This document shows positions 12,556 to 21,300 of a stretch of 64,000 bases of DNA, piece by piece. Under the pieces are notes generated by a model. It saw only the letters and a program-made list of their open reading frames with translations, searched no databases and had not been told where the DNA came from. Every line of letters begins with the position of its first letter. Position 1 is the first letter of the stretch. The stretch is from Mycobacterium colombiense (lineage in GTDB: Bacteria > Actinomycetota > Actinomycetes > Mycobacteriales > Mycobacteriaceae), in the NCBI RefSeq assembly GCF_001953985.1, contig NZ_MBEI01000079.1, positions 186,001 to 250,000 on the forward strand, given 5' to 3'. The position numbers and the translations under genes were made by a program.

Positions 12556-14039
12556 GCGACCTCCTGTGGCGGCCAATGGTTTACCGGATGCTCGAGGGTG
12601 GTCCAGAGGTATTGGGTGGCGTAGGAACGCCAGGGTCGCCACTGCGCACTGCGGGCGACGAGGGAGCGCTCGTCGGCCGGCAAGCCCAGCTGTTCGGCGG
12701 CCAGGCGCAAGCCCAGATCGCTGGCGGGGAACGCGTCGGGATCGCCGAGGCCGCGCATAGCGATCACCTCCGCGGTCCAGGGACCCACGCCGGGCAAGGC
12801 GAGTAATTGCGTTCGGGCAGTGTCCCAGTCGCAGCCGGCGCTCAGCACCACACTGCCGTCGGCGAGGCCGGCGACCAGAGCGCTCAGCGTCCGTTGCCGG
12901 GACTTGGGCACCGCCAAGTGGATAGGGTCGATGTCCGCGAGCTGCTCAACGGACGGGAAGGTGTGCGTCAACGTTCCCTCGGGATCATTGATCGGCTGCC
13001 CGTAGGCGGCGACCAGGCGGCCCGCGTGGGTGCTCGCCGCCTTGGTGGACACCTGCTGGCCCAGCACCGCGCGCACCGCGAGTTCGGCTTCGTCGACGGT
13101 GCGGGGAATCCGCTGCCCCGGCGCATTGGCCACGACGGCGCAAAACTCCGCGTCCCCGGCCAGCGACTCGTCCACCGCTTCGGGATCGGCATCGAGGTCC
13201 AGCAGGCGGCGGCAGCGCGCGATAGCCGTTGTCAGATCACGGAAGTCGTCGAGCACGAGCACGCACCGGACGTGATCGACGGCTGGGGTCAGGGTGACGA
13301 TCGCGTTGCCGAACGGGAGGCACAGACTGCGCCGGTACGCGCCGTCACGGACCTCCTCGCAGCCGGGCACCGTGCCCGCCGCCAGGTGACCGAACACACC
13401 GGCGTAGGCGAAGGGTGTGCGCACCGGGAGCCGAAGGCACACGGTGCCAGGCGAATTCGGGACAGATGCGGAACGTGTCGTCGCGCGTTGGCGCAGCGCG
13501 CTCGGTGTGTTCTCGAAGACCGAGCGAACGGTGTCGTTGAACTGGCGGATGCTGGAAAAACCGGCGGCGAAGGCGACGTCGCCGAATGGCAGGTCCGTGG
13601 TCTCGATCAACACCCGGGCGGTCTGCGCCCGTTGCGCGCGGGCCAGTGCGAGTGGGCCGGCGCCGACCTCGGCCTGTAACAGCCGCTCCAGCTGCCGGGT
13701 CGTGTAACCGAGGCGGGCGGCCAGGCCAGCGACGCCTTCCCGGTCCACCGTCCCGTCTGCGATCAGGCGCATCGTTCGCGCCACGACGTCGCCGCGCACA
13801 TTCCATTCCGGAGATCCCGGGGACGCGTCGGGGCGGCACCGCTTGCAGGCCCGAAAGCCGGCCCGCTGAGCGGCCGCCGCCGTCGGGTAAAAGCGCACGT
13901 TGCGGGCGAATGGTGGCCGCACCGGGCAGCTGGGTCGGCAGTAGATGCGGGTGGTCAGCACCGCGGTGACGAACCAGCCGTCGAACCGCGCGTCCTTGGA
14001 CTGGACGGCGCGGTAGCAGCGTTCGAAGTCGTCATGCAC
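12552..14039 (-). CDS. alkA: Ada-type regulator fused to AlkA 3-methyladenine DNA glycosylase
   Basis: 495 residues with three parts. Residues 1-80 are the Ada zinc domain, whose Cys ligands appear in IYCRPSCP and FRACKRCRPD; one is the methyl acceptor that senses methylphosphotriesters. Residues about 85-185 are an AraC-type HTH pair. Residues about 200-495 are the AlkA glycosylase, with the HhH segment PGVGPWTAEVIAMRG and the catalytic Asp in FPASDLGL. The protein both activates the adaptive response and excises alkylated bases. It heads an operon with ogt. The 223-nt upstream gap should hold its self-regulated promoter; I did not identify the Ada box. Confidence 0.95.
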   Translation of the reverse strand: MHDDFERCYRAVQSKDARFDGWFVTAVLTTRIYCRPSCPVRPPFARNVRFYPTAAAAQRAGFRACKRCRPDASPGSPEWNVRGDVVARTMRLIADGTVDREGVAGLAARLGYTTRQLERLLQAEVGAGPLALARAQRAQTARVLIETTDLPFGDVAFAAGFSSIRQFNDTVRSVFENTPSALRQRATTRSASVPNSPGTVCLRLPVRTPFAYAGVFGHLAAGTVPGCEEVRDGAYRRSLCLPFGNAIVTLTPAVDHVRCVLVLDDFRDLTTAIARCRRLLDLDADPEAVDESLAGDAEFCAVVANAPGQRIPRTVDEAELAVRAVLGQQVSTKAASTHAGRLVAAYGQPINDPEGTLTHTFPSVEQLADIDPIHLAVPKSRQRTLSALVAGLADGSVVLSAGCDWDTARTQLLALPGVGPWTAEVIAMRGLGDPDAFPASDLGLRLAAEQLGLPADERSLVARSAQWRPWRSYATQYLWTTLEHPVNHWPPQEVA

Positions 14040-14262
14040 GCTTCAAGACTTACACCCGCCGACCGACAAAACTGGCGGAAAAGCGACATCGTCGTGGGAT
14101 GGGCCTGAGGCGACGAATCGGGCGTGGGGCGGCTCGCCATCCGGCGCCCTTTCTCGTCGATTCGAGATTTTTACCGCCCCCAATGGTATTTACTGTGATC
14201 CGGCTCACTGACTCTGGTGGTGTGACTCGACGGGGTGAGCGAGTTCGGGGAAAGGCGAACGA

Positions 14263-15336
14263 ATGACGTGGCTGGCGACTTGGTGGGGCCAAGACGACCA
14301 TTTCGACTGGCTGACAGGCTATTTGCAGGCTCACGGGCTCAGCACCCCCACCCGCAGGGTTCTGGCCGTGGTGGCGGCCTCCCTGGTGCTGGTGCCGGTC
14401 AACGTTTTGTACGGACCCGCACCGATGTATCCGCGTGTGGCGCTGACGGTTTCGGTCGTCGCCGCCATCCTGGGCCTGGGCATGGCGGCGCTGTGGCTGA
14501 GCGGGTGGCCCACCCGGCGCCAGTCCGTTTTCTACATCATGACCGGCGCCGTATCCATCGGCGGCGGTTGCCTGTGGCAACCGCAGCCACTCGTCGGGCT
14601 GATGGCATGTTCGGCCATGGCGGTGACGGGCGGCTACATCGCGTTCTTCCACACGGCCAGGCTCATGGCGCTGAACTTCGTCATGGCCTGCGCGATCGCG
14701 GCCTGGCAAGCGGTGCGCCTGGCCGCTACCGGACAGGCCGTGCTGGCCTTCACCGGCTACTTCCTGGTGCTGGAACTCAACGTGGTCGTCCCGCTCGCCA
14801 TCCAAGTCGTGGTGCGGGCGCTGTGGCTCGACCTGCTACGCGCCAACCGCGACCCGCTGACCGGACTGCTGAATCGGAGGGCCTGCGACCGGGCGATCGT
14901 GGGCCGGATGCTCGCCGGCGCCAACAACATGCATCTGGCGGTGGCCATGCTTGATCTGGACCGCTTCAAAGAGCTCAACGACACCCACGGGCATGCCGCC
15001 GGCGACGAGGCGCTCATCGCGGTGGCGGACACGCTGACGACCGCATGCGGCGAGACCTCCGTCGTCGGCCGGGTCGGCGGGGAGGAATTCCTGGTCGCCG
15101 ACATCGTGACGACCGAACAGCTGCCGTCCTGGGGCCGACAGCTCTGTGACGCGGTGGCCGCGGTGAACGCGGCGGTGACCGCCAGCGTCGGAATCGCCAC
15201 CCTGGCGCTGGGCAGCGTCGTCTCGGAATATGCCGAGCATGCGTTTCACCAGTTGGTCGCCCACGCCGACGCCGCGATGTACGAAGCGAAGCGGTGTGGG
15301 GGAAACCAGACCCGCCATCACCAGATCGCTGTCTGA
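14263..15336 (+). CDS. Membrane-anchored GGDEF diguanylate cyclase
   Basis: 357 residues. Six predicted membrane helices fill residues about 25-190, then a GGDEF domain runs to the end: DPLTGLLNRRA opens the domain, DLDRFKELNDTHGHAAGD is the metal-binding region, and VGRVGGEEF is the active-site loop (GGEEF variant, active in known enzymes). The RxxD inhibitory site expected five residues before GGEEF is not present (GETS), so product inhibition is unlikely. No EAL domain is attached. Start ATG 14263 with GGGAAAGG upstream. It is not at this place in M. tuberculosis, so it is an accessory or lineage-specific c-di-GMP source. The ligand sensed by the membrane part is unknown. Confidence 0.92.
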   Translation: MTWLATWWGQDDHFDWLTGYLQAHGLSTPTRRVLAVVAASLVLVPVNVLYGPAPMYPRVALTVSVVAAILGLGMAALWLSGWPTRRQSVFYIMTGAVSIGGGCLWQPQPLVGLMACSAMAVTGGYIAFFHTARLMALNFVMACAIAAWQAVRLAATGQAVLAFTGYFLVLELNVVVPLAIQVVVRALWLDLLRANRDPLTGLLNRRACDRAIVGRMLAGANNMHLAVAMLDLDRFKELNDTHGHAAGDEALIAVADTLTTACGETSVVGRVGGEEFLVADIVTTEQLPSWGRQLCDAVAAVNAAVTASVGIATLALGSVVSEYAEHAFHQLVAHADAAMYEAKRCGGNQTRHHQIAV

Positions 15337-15376
15337 GCCGACGCTCGCATCCCCGCCACGGTCACGACGCCGCGCT

Positions 15377-16291
15377 CTACCGCCCCGCGGGAGGGATTGT
15401 CCGGGGCCGCATCTCGTGGTGCTCTACGGCCGCGGCGGCCGCGATGAAGTCCCGTGCCGAGCGAGACAGTGGCCGATCGGAATTCCAGATCATGCCCACA
15501 TCGCGGTAGGCGTCGGCGTCGGCCAGGCGCAGCACGCGCACGCCCGGTGCGTACTCGCTGCCGTCGATGGGCACCAGGCTGACGCCAAGTCCGGCGGCGA
15601 CCAGGCCCGCGACCGTCGTGAGATTCGGTGCTTCCAAGCCGATCCGGGGCCGGAATTGCGCTGCGGCGCAAAGCTCGTCGAGCAGTCGACGCATGCCGAA
15701 TCCGGGGTGCATGGTCACGAACGGTTCGTCGGCCAGATCGGTCATGGATACCGCCGCAACGCCCGAAAATCGTTGATCGTCCGGCACGGCGACACCGAGG
15801 CGCTGACGAAACAGGCTGCGCCAGGCCAGAGTTCGTTTGCGCGGGCGCGGTGACACCACTCCGATGTCGACGACGCCGGACTGCACCCGATCGCCGATCG
15901 ATTCCGCGGCCCCCTCCTCGAGCGTGAACGTCACCCGCGGGGAGGACTCCCCGAATGTCGCGATCAAGCGCGGCACCACGGTTGACCCGAACGAACTCAG
16001 AAAGGCCAACCGGATCTCGCTGACGGCCGGATTCGTCAGGTCATCGATCGCGCGCCTGGCCGAATCGAGCTCCAGCTGGGCCCGCCGGGCGTGCTCGTAG
16101 AAGATCCGGCCGTAGGTGTTGAGCGACAGCCTCCTGCCGTGGCGATCGAACAGCGACACCCCCACCTGCTGTTCCAGGCGCGCCAGCATCCGGGTCAGCG
16201 TCGGCTGCGCGACATGAAGCTGCTCGGCCGCCGACGTGACGTGCTGCAGCTCCGCGAGTGTGATGAACCACTCGTAGTCACCGTCCGCCAT
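15377..16291 (-). CDS. LysR-family transcriptional regulator
   Basis: 304 residues. The winged HTH at residues 8-66 (HVTSAAEQLHVAQPTLTRML then VSLFDRHGRRLSLN) is followed by a LysR effector-binding domain from about residue 90 (EIRLAFLSSFGSTVVPRLI). It is divergent from the MFS exporter with 89 nt between them and an inverted repeat in that gap, so it is very likely the exporter's regulator. The effector is unknown. The order LysR then exporter resembles the ynfM-type efflux pairs of other bacteria. Confidence 0.94.
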   Translation of the reverse strand: MADGDYEWFITLAELQHVTSAAEQLHVAQPTLTRMLARLEQQVGVSLFDRHGRRLSLNTYGRIFYEHARRAQLELDSARRAIDDLTNPAVSEIRLAFLSSFGSTVVPRLIATFGESSPRVTFTLEEGAAESIGDRVQSGVVDIGVVSPRPRKRTLAWRSLFRQRLGVAVPDDQRFSGVAAVSMTDLADEPFVTMHPGFGMRRLLDELCAAAQFRPRIGLEAPNLTTVAGLVAAGLGVSLVPIDGSEYAPGVRVLRLADADAYRDVGMIWNSDRPLSRSARDFIAAAAAVEHHEMRPRTIPPAGR

Positions 16292-16313
16292 CCTGTCACC
16301 TTTGCTTATGCGC

Positions 16314-16328
16314 TTTATGCATCATAAA
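16314..16328. promoter_or_regulatory. Candidate LysR-type operator
   Basis: TTTATG-cat-CATAAA, a perfect 6-bp inverted repeat containing a T-N11-A core, centred between the divergent lysR and MFS genes. This is the expected position and form of a LysR recognition site. Confidence 0.6.
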
Positions 16329-16380
16329 CCGCGAAATAATTCATTTCCTTTTAGGCGCCGCGGCACGAAGCATCATTGCC

Positions 16381-17616
16381 ATGCCTCAGGCCGCCGTCGC
16401 GCATCAAGCCGGAACCACGGGATACCGGCGAATGACCGCCGCGCTGTACGGCGCCGGCCTGGCCAGTTTCGCCGCGATGTACTGCACGCAGGCCCTGCTG
16501 CCGGCGTTGTCGGCGAGTTATCGGATCACCCCGGCCACCGCCGCGTTGACGGTCTCACTGACGACGGGAATGTTGGCGCTCTCGATCATCCCGGCGAGCG
16601 TGCTGTCCGAGCGGTACGGGCGCACCACCGTGATGCTCGCCTCGGGGATAGCGTCCAGCGTCATCGGGATGCTGCTGCCGTTGAGCCCCACGCTCGGCGT
16701 GCTACTCGCCGGACGCGCGCTGCATGGCGTGGCGCTCGCCGGCATACCCGCGGTCGCCATGGCCTTCCTCGCCGAGGAGGTGCACGCCTCCTCGCTCGGT
16801 TCGGCGATGGGCTGCTACGTTGCGGGGACCACGGTGGGCGGGCTGGCCGGACGGATCGTGCCCGCGCTTGTCGTCGACGTCAGCAATTGGCGGGTCGCGC
16901 TGCTGGCGTGCTCCGCGACGACACTGGCCGGCACGGCCGTGTTCGCGCTGCTGGTGCCCAGGTCGCAATTTTTCACCCCGAAGGCGGCGAGCGTGCGGGC
17001 CACCGTGCACAACCTTGTCGCGCATGTGCGAAACCCGGTGTTGCTGAAGCTGTTTGCGTTGGGCTCGGTACTGATGGGGGGATTCGTCACGGTGTACAAC
17101 TACCTCGGCTACCGGCTGACTGAGCAGCCCTTCGGATTGGCGCCCTCGGTGGCCGGCCTGCTGTTCGTCCTGTACCTCGTGGGCACCTGGACGTCGGTCG
17201 TGGCGGGGCGGCTCGCGGACCGCAGGGGGCGCTGGTTCGTGCTGGGCGCCGCGTTGCCGATCACCGTGACCGGCCTGCTGCTCACCGTCCCGCACGCGTT
17301 GGCCGTGATCGTCATCGGTGTGGGTGTGTTCACCGGTGGATTCTTCGCCGCACACACCGTTGCCAGTGGCTGGGTGGGTGCGGTCGCGCACCGGGACCGC
17401 GCCGAGGCGTCCGCGCTGTACCTGTTCAGTTACTACCTGGGCGGGTCGGTGGCCGGCGCGCTGGGAGGTCTCGTCTACGGCGTTGGCGGCTGGCGGGCGA
17501 CGGCGTGGTTTGTCGGCGGGCTGCTCGTGGCCGGCTCGCTGCTCGTCGCACTGTTGGTGCGGGAGAACGGATCCCGCGCCAAAAGCTTCGCCGGGTCGAT
17601 GGCCACCGCTCGGTGA
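16381..17616 (+). CDS. MFS efflux transporter
   Basis: 411 residues with about twelve hydrophobic helices. Features of the DHA1-like group are readable: an N-terminal helix with FAAMYCTQALLPALSASYRI, LSERYGRTTVMLASG (the loop 2-3 motif) and GRLADRRGRWFVLG (its counterpart in the second half). YnfM/arabinose-efflux-like exporters share this layout. The substrate cannot be told from sequence. It ends 25 nt before the convergent lipoprotein gene and is probably controlled by the divergent LysR protein. Confidence 0.92.
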   Translation: MPQAAVAHQAGTTGYRRMTAALYGAGLASFAAMYCTQALLPALSASYRITPATAALTVSLTTGMLALSIIPASVLSERYGRTTVMLASGIASSVIGMLLPLSPTLGVLLAGRALHGVALAGIPAVAMAFLAEEVHASSLGSAMGCYVAGTTVGGLAGRIVPALVVDVSNWRVALLACSATTLAGTAVFALLVPRSQFFTPKAASVRATVHNLVAHVRNPVLLKLFALGSVLMGGFVTVYNYLGYRLTEQPFGLAPSVAGLLFVLYLVGTWTSVVAGRLADRRGRWFVLGAALPITVTGLLLTVPHALAVIVIGVGVFTGGFFAAHTVASGWVGAVAHRDRAEASALYLFSYYLGGSVAGALGGLVYGVGGWRATAWFVGGLLVAGSLLVALLVRENGSRAKSFAGSMATAR

Positions 17617-17641
17617 CCAACCCGCCGCGCTAGCCCCGGTA

Positions 17642-18016
17642 TCAGCCGGGAGGCGTCCCGACGCACGCGCCCCCGGCGCATGCACCCGCGCCGCCCGGTC
17701 CCGCGGAAGCTCCGGCGCCCGGCACACCCGCACTGGCCCCACCCGGTCCGGCGCCGGCGCCCGATCCGCCAGGACCGGCGGTGGTGGCGCCACCCTGCCC
17801 GACGCCGGGTCCACCGCCACCCGGACCGCCGGTCCCCGGTGCCGTCGGAGCCGTCGTCGTGACGCTCGCCGGCGTCGTGACGGTGGTGGTCACGGTCGAG
17901 GTGCTGGGGCTCTTGTTGTTGTTGCTCGAGCATCCCGCGGACAACGAACTCAAGGCAATCGCCACGGCGATCCCCGCGGCGACCGAAACACGGCGGGCAG
18001 TTCCACTACCGGTCAT
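17642..18016 (-). CDS. Small putative lipoprotein, Gly/Pro/Ala-rich
   Basis: 124 residues from ATG 18016. The N-terminus TARRVSVAAGIAVAIALSSL then SAGCSS is a lipoprotein signal peptide with lipobox LSAG-C. After a Thr/Ser stretch (STSTVTTTVTTPAS) the rest is a low-complexity Gly-Pro-Ala region ending in two spaced Cys residues (GACAGGACVG). No domain is recognised. An upstream in-frame start at 18079 would place 21 polar residues before the signal peptide and is rejected. Downstream of and on the same strand as the adenylate cyclase. Role unknown; probably an envelope-anchored spacer-like protein. Confidence 0.8.
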   Translation of the reverse strand: MTGSGTARRVSVAAGIAVAIALSSLSAGCSSNNNKSPSTSTVTTTVTTPASVTTTAPTAPGTGGPGGGGPGVGQGGATTAGPGGSGAGAGPGGASAGVPGAGASAGPGGAGACAGGACVGTPPG

Positions 18017-18075
18017 GTAAAAGCCAATCTCTGAGGGGTCAAGTTCTTTGTCGCTGTACCCATTTCGACTCGGTA

Positions 18076-19695
18076 TCAATCATCGAACGGGTCGACCGGC
18101 GACGCCAGTCGGGTCGGACGCTCGTGCCCGCGCAGGGTCACGGTGTCGCCCAAAGACCAACGCGCCCGCTCGTTTTCACCTGCGCGCTCAATGGCGTCGG
18201 CCGTCGCGAGCAGCCGGCTCGATTGCGACTTAGCCAGCTCGCACAACCGGGCCGCCTCGTTGACCGGTTCACCGATCACCGTGTACTCGAAACGTTCCCT
18301 GGCACCGACGTTTCCGGCGACGGCTTGACCCGCCGCCACACCGATGCCGGCCGAGAGCTCACACATTTCATTGGCCAGTCGTTGGGCAATGCACCGCGCG
18401 GCAATCAGCGCCTCGTCCTCCGGAGAATCGAGACGATTGGGCGCTCCGAAGATCGCAAGCGTCGCATCGCCTTCGAACTTGTTCACCAGCCCGCGGCGGC
18501 GGTCCACTTCCTCGACGACGATGCCGAAGAATTGGTTGAGCACCGCGACCACATCGGCAGGCGGCCGGCTCGTCACGAGTTGGGTGGACCCGACGATGTC
18601 GATGAAGACGACGGCCACGTGGCGTTCTTCGCCGCCCAGTTCGGGGCGCTCGCGTTCGGCGGCCGCCGCCACTTCGCGCCCCACGTGGCGGCCGAACAGG
18701 TCGCGCACCCGTTCGCGCTCACGAAGCCCGTCAACCATGCGGTTGAAGCCTCGCTGCAGCTCCCCGAGCTCGGTTCCGTCGAACACCACGAGATCGCCAC
18801 GTAGATTGCCGCGCTCCACCCGCTGCAGTGCCGCGCGCACCACTCGCACCGGCGTCGCGGTCAGCCAGGCCAGGATCCACATCAGGACGCATCCGAAAAT
18901 CAGGGCGGCCGACGACACGATCAGCACACCGACCGCGAACTCGGTTTGGGTGAGATTGTTCAGCCATACCTCGAACAGCGCCAGCAGCGCGATGCCGATG
19001 ACCGGCACGCCCGAACCGAGGAACCACACCGTCATTGTTCGGCCCATGATCCCCGACGCCAGCCGCCGCGGCGGCGGACCCGCCTCGAGCGCCTGAGCCG
19101 CCACAGGACGCAATGCGAACTCGGCGAGCAGGTAACTGCCGGTGGCCACGAGGACGCCGCAGAAGCTCACCCCGACCAGGAAACGGGGGATGAACATCGT
19201 GTTGACCATGCCGTAGAGGACCGAATAAAGCACCGCCCCGGTCCCCCACAAGACGAGGTCGACCAAGGCGATCCGCCACGGGGCGATGAACGTGTTGCGC
19301 TCGTCCTCGGCAGTCGGGGTGCGCTCCTCGATCGCCCAGCGCAAGGCAAGGACGGTCCTGCGGGTGATCCATACGGTGCCCAGGGCGAGGGCCAGGGTTG
19401 CGTATGCCGGCATGGCCCCGAACGTGATCCAGGCCGGCGCATCGGCGAAAATGCTCGGTACCGGGATGGCAACGGTTACCAACACCACCGCCGCGCCGAT
19501 CCCGATCAGGTTCGCTCCCAGAACCAGAACGGTCATGATGATCTGGATGCGTATCCGTCGCCGTCCCTGGCTTTCCGACACCCGTCCGAGCAGCAGGGAG
19601 CCGTACGCGGGCGTCGCCGGCAGACGGCCGCTCTGACGGGTGATCCGCTCGAGCACCCGGCCTATTCGCTGTGCCACGGAACGGTGGGCCGACAT
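18076..19695 (-). CDS. Membrane adenylate cyclase with HAMP domain (class III)
   Basis: 539 residues, similar to the M. tuberculosis Rv1318c-Rv1320c group. Six hydrophobic helices occupy about residues 45-280, then a HAMP linker (TATPVRVVRAALQRVERGNL) and a class III cyclase domain from about residue 355. Catalytic features: metal Asp in VFIDIVGST, substrate Lys and second Asp in VNKFEGDATLAIF, and the Asn and Arg in GEPVNEAARL. All key residues are therefore present and cAMP production is expected. M. tuberculosis has three tandem paralogues here; this window has one. The input signal to the membrane part is unknown. Confidence 0.95.
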   Translation of the reverse strand: MSAHRSVAQRIGRVLERITRQSGRLPATPAYGSLLLGRVSESQGRRRIRIQIIMTVLVLGANLIGIGAAVVLVTVAIPVPSIFADAPAWITFGAMPAYATLALALGTVWITRRTVLALRWAIEERTPTAEDERNTFIAPWRIALVDLVLWGTGAVLYSVLYGMVNTMFIPRFLVGVSFCGVLVATGSYLLAEFALRPVAAQALEAGPPPRRLASGIMGRTMTVWFLGSGVPVIGIALLALFEVWLNNLTQTEFAVGVLIVSSAALIFGCVLMWILAWLTATPVRVVRAALQRVERGNLRGDLVVFDGTELGELQRGFNRMVDGLRERERVRDLFGRHVGREVAAAAERERPELGGEERHVAVVFIDIVGSTQLVTSRPPADVVAVLNQFFGIVVEEVDRRRGLVNKFEGDATLAIFGAPNRLDSPEDEALIAARCIAQRLANEMCELSAGIGVAAGQAVAGNVGARERFEYTVIGEPVNEAARLCELAKSQSSRLLATADAIERAGENERARWSLGDTVTLRGHERPTRLASPVDPFDD

Positions 19696-19731
19696 GGTGG
19701 CGTCAGCCTATGTTGTCGGGCACGCTCTAAG

Positions 19732-20412
19732 GTGAATCGGGTGCGCCTAGTGATCGCTCAATGCACCGTTGACTACGTCGGCAGGCTCACCGCGCATCTG
19801 CCCTCGGCCCGCAGGTTACTGCTGTTCAAGGCCGACGGATCGGTCAGTGTGCACGCCGACGACCGCGCCTACAAGCCGCTGAACTGGATGAGCCCGCCGT
19901 GCTGGCTGACCGAGGAGCCCGGCGATGAGTCTCCGGTGTGGGTGGTCGAGAACAAAGCCGGCGAACAACTGCGCATCACCGTCGAGGACATCGAACACGA
20001 CTCCAGCCACGAGCTCGGCGTCGACCCCGGGCTGGTCAAGGACGGCGTCGAGGCGCACCTGCAGGCGCTGCTCGCCGAGCACGTGCAGCTGCTGGGTGAG
20101 GGATACACGCTGGTTCGCCGCGAGTACATGACCGCCATCGGGCCCGTCGACCTGCTGTGCCGTGACGAACTCGGTGGCTCGGTGGCGGTGGAGATCAAGC
20201 GACGCGGCGAGATCGACGGCGTCGAACAACTCACCCGCTATCTGGAGCTGCTCAACCGCGACACGGTGCTCGCGCCGGTGAAAGGCGTGTTTGCCGCGCA
20301 ACAGATCAAACCGCAGGCCCGCACACTCGCCACCGATCGCGGGATCCGTTGTCTGACATTGGATTACGACAAGATGCGCGGGATGGACAGCGACGAATAC
20401 CGGCTGTTCTGA
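19732..20412 (+). CDS. nucS: Mismatch-specific endonuclease NucS/EndoMS
   Basis: 226 residues. Cleaves DNA at mismatches and provides the non-canonical mismatch repair of mycobacteria, which lack MutS/MutL. The C-terminal nuclease domain is visible (LLCRDELGGSVAVEIKRRGE with the E-x-K core, and QLTRYLELLNRD). The N-terminal DNA-binding part starts VRLVIAQCTVDYVGRL. GTG 19732 is chosen because it gives the family length; the same frame is open far upstream but that stretch is antisense to the cyclase. Divergent from the cyclase. Confidence 0.95.
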   Translation: MNRVRLVIAQCTVDYVGRLTAHLPSARRLLLFKADGSVSVHADDRAYKPLNWMSPPCWLTEEPGDESPVWVVENKAGEQLRITVEDIEHDSSHELGVDPGLVKDGVEAHLQALLAEHVQLLGEGYTLVRREYMTAIGPVDLLCRDELGGSVAVEIKRRGEIDGVEQLTRYLELLNRDTVLAPVKGVFAAQQIKPQARTLATDRGIRCLTLDYDKMRGMDSDEYRLF

Positions 20413-20435
20413 GGGTCCGCCACTAAACTGATCGG

Positions 20436-20744
20436 ATGGCTCGGCGCCGTACCCCGCCACGCCGGCAGCGGCCCTTGGCGCCGCGGCCGGCACTGCGCCG
20501 GGTGGAGCTCGGGCCCGATGGTCACGAGTACGAAGTCCGTCCCGTCCCGGCGGCCGGCGCGGTCAAGACCTATCGGTGCCCCGGCTGCGATCACGAAATA
20601 CGCTCCGGCTCAGCACATCTGGTGGTGTGGCCAATCGATTCGACGCTCGGCGGAGGCCCCGGTCAGATCGAGGACCGCCGGCATTGGCACACGCCGTGCT
20701 GGGCGCACCGCGCTACCCGCGGTCCAACCAGGAAGTGGTCGTGA
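20436..20744 (+). CDS. Conserved small protein with a probable zinc site (Rv1322-like)
   Basis: 102 residues. A basic N-terminus (RRRTPPRRQR) leads to a compact domain with YRCPGCDHEIRSGSAHLVVW and, 20 or so residues later, RRHWHTPCWAH, so two Cys and several His/Cys could hold a zinc ion. It is conserved between nucS and the epimerase in mycobacteria, 23 nt after nucS and probably co-transcribed. Database names such as ATP/GTP-binding protein are not supported by anything visible here. Function unknown. Confidence 0.85.
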   Translation: MARRRTPPRRQRPLAPRPALRRVELGPDGHEYEVRPVPAAGAVKTYRCPGCDHEIRSGSAHLVVWPIDSTLGGGPGQIEDRRHWHTPCWAHRATRGPTRKWS

Positions 20745-20754
20745 ATAACCGGTC

Positions 20755-21219
20755 TCAGGCGGCCGGTTCGACGAGTTCGATCAGAACTCCGCCGCCGTCC
20801 TTGGGGTGGATGAAGTTGATCCGGGAGTTTGCCGTGCCGCGGCGGGGTGCATCGTAGATCAGGCGCACGCCCTGCTCGCGGAGCTGCTCGACCAAGGCGT
20901 CGAGGTCACTCACCCGAACGGCCATCTGCTGGATGCCCGGACCGCGCTTGTCGAGGAACTTCGCGATCGTCGAGGACTCGTCGATCGGGGCCATCAACTG
21001 GATCTGTGCGGTACCCGCCGGGGCGCCGCGCACAGCCAGCATGGCTTCGCGGATTCCCTGCTCCTCGTTGACTTCCTCGTGCACCAGGATCATGCCGAGG
21101 GTGTCGTGGTACCAGGCGATGGCGGCGTCCAGGTCGGCGACTGCGATGCCGACGTGATCGATCGCCGTCACCAGTGAGGTGGCCAGGATCTGACGGGCGT
21201 CAACTTGATCGGTCGTCAT
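20755..21219 (-). CDS. mce: Methylmalonyl-CoA epimerase
   Basis: 154 residues, two-repeat vicinal-oxygen-chelate fold. Interconverts (2S)- and (2R)-methylmalonyl-CoA in propionate metabolism. Seen: DHVGIAVADLDAAIAWYHDT (first metal His), EAMLAVRGA, IQLMAP, GIQQMAVRV (second His region altered to Gln) and the C-terminal FIHPKDGGGVLIELVEP with the metal Glu. ATG 21219 matches the family start; a much longer reading frame upstream is antisense to fadA4. Convergent with the small zinc protein and divergent from fadA4. The PduO enzyme at the window start supplies the B12 cofactor for the next enzyme of the route. Confidence 0.93.
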   Translation of the reverse strand: MTTDQVDARQILATSLVTAIDHVGIAVADLDAAIAWYHDTLGMILVHEEVNEEQGIREAMLAVRGAPAGTAQIQLMAPIDESSTIAKFLDKRGPGIQQMAVRVSDLDALVEQLREQGVRLIYDAPRRGTANSRINFIHPKDGGGVLIELVEPAA

Positions 21220-21300
21220 CACATAACGGTAACCTGGCGGCAAAGATTGCGCTTCCCCGGGAGGCCGGACCGGCCGTCGGCGCAGGGTTAGGAGATTGTC

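Noticed and set aside
18946..19731. Long frame upstream of NucS that would extend the protein to 488 residues
   Set aside because: It is antisense to the adenylate cyclase, has low-complexity charged sequence, and the NucS family length fits GTG 19732.
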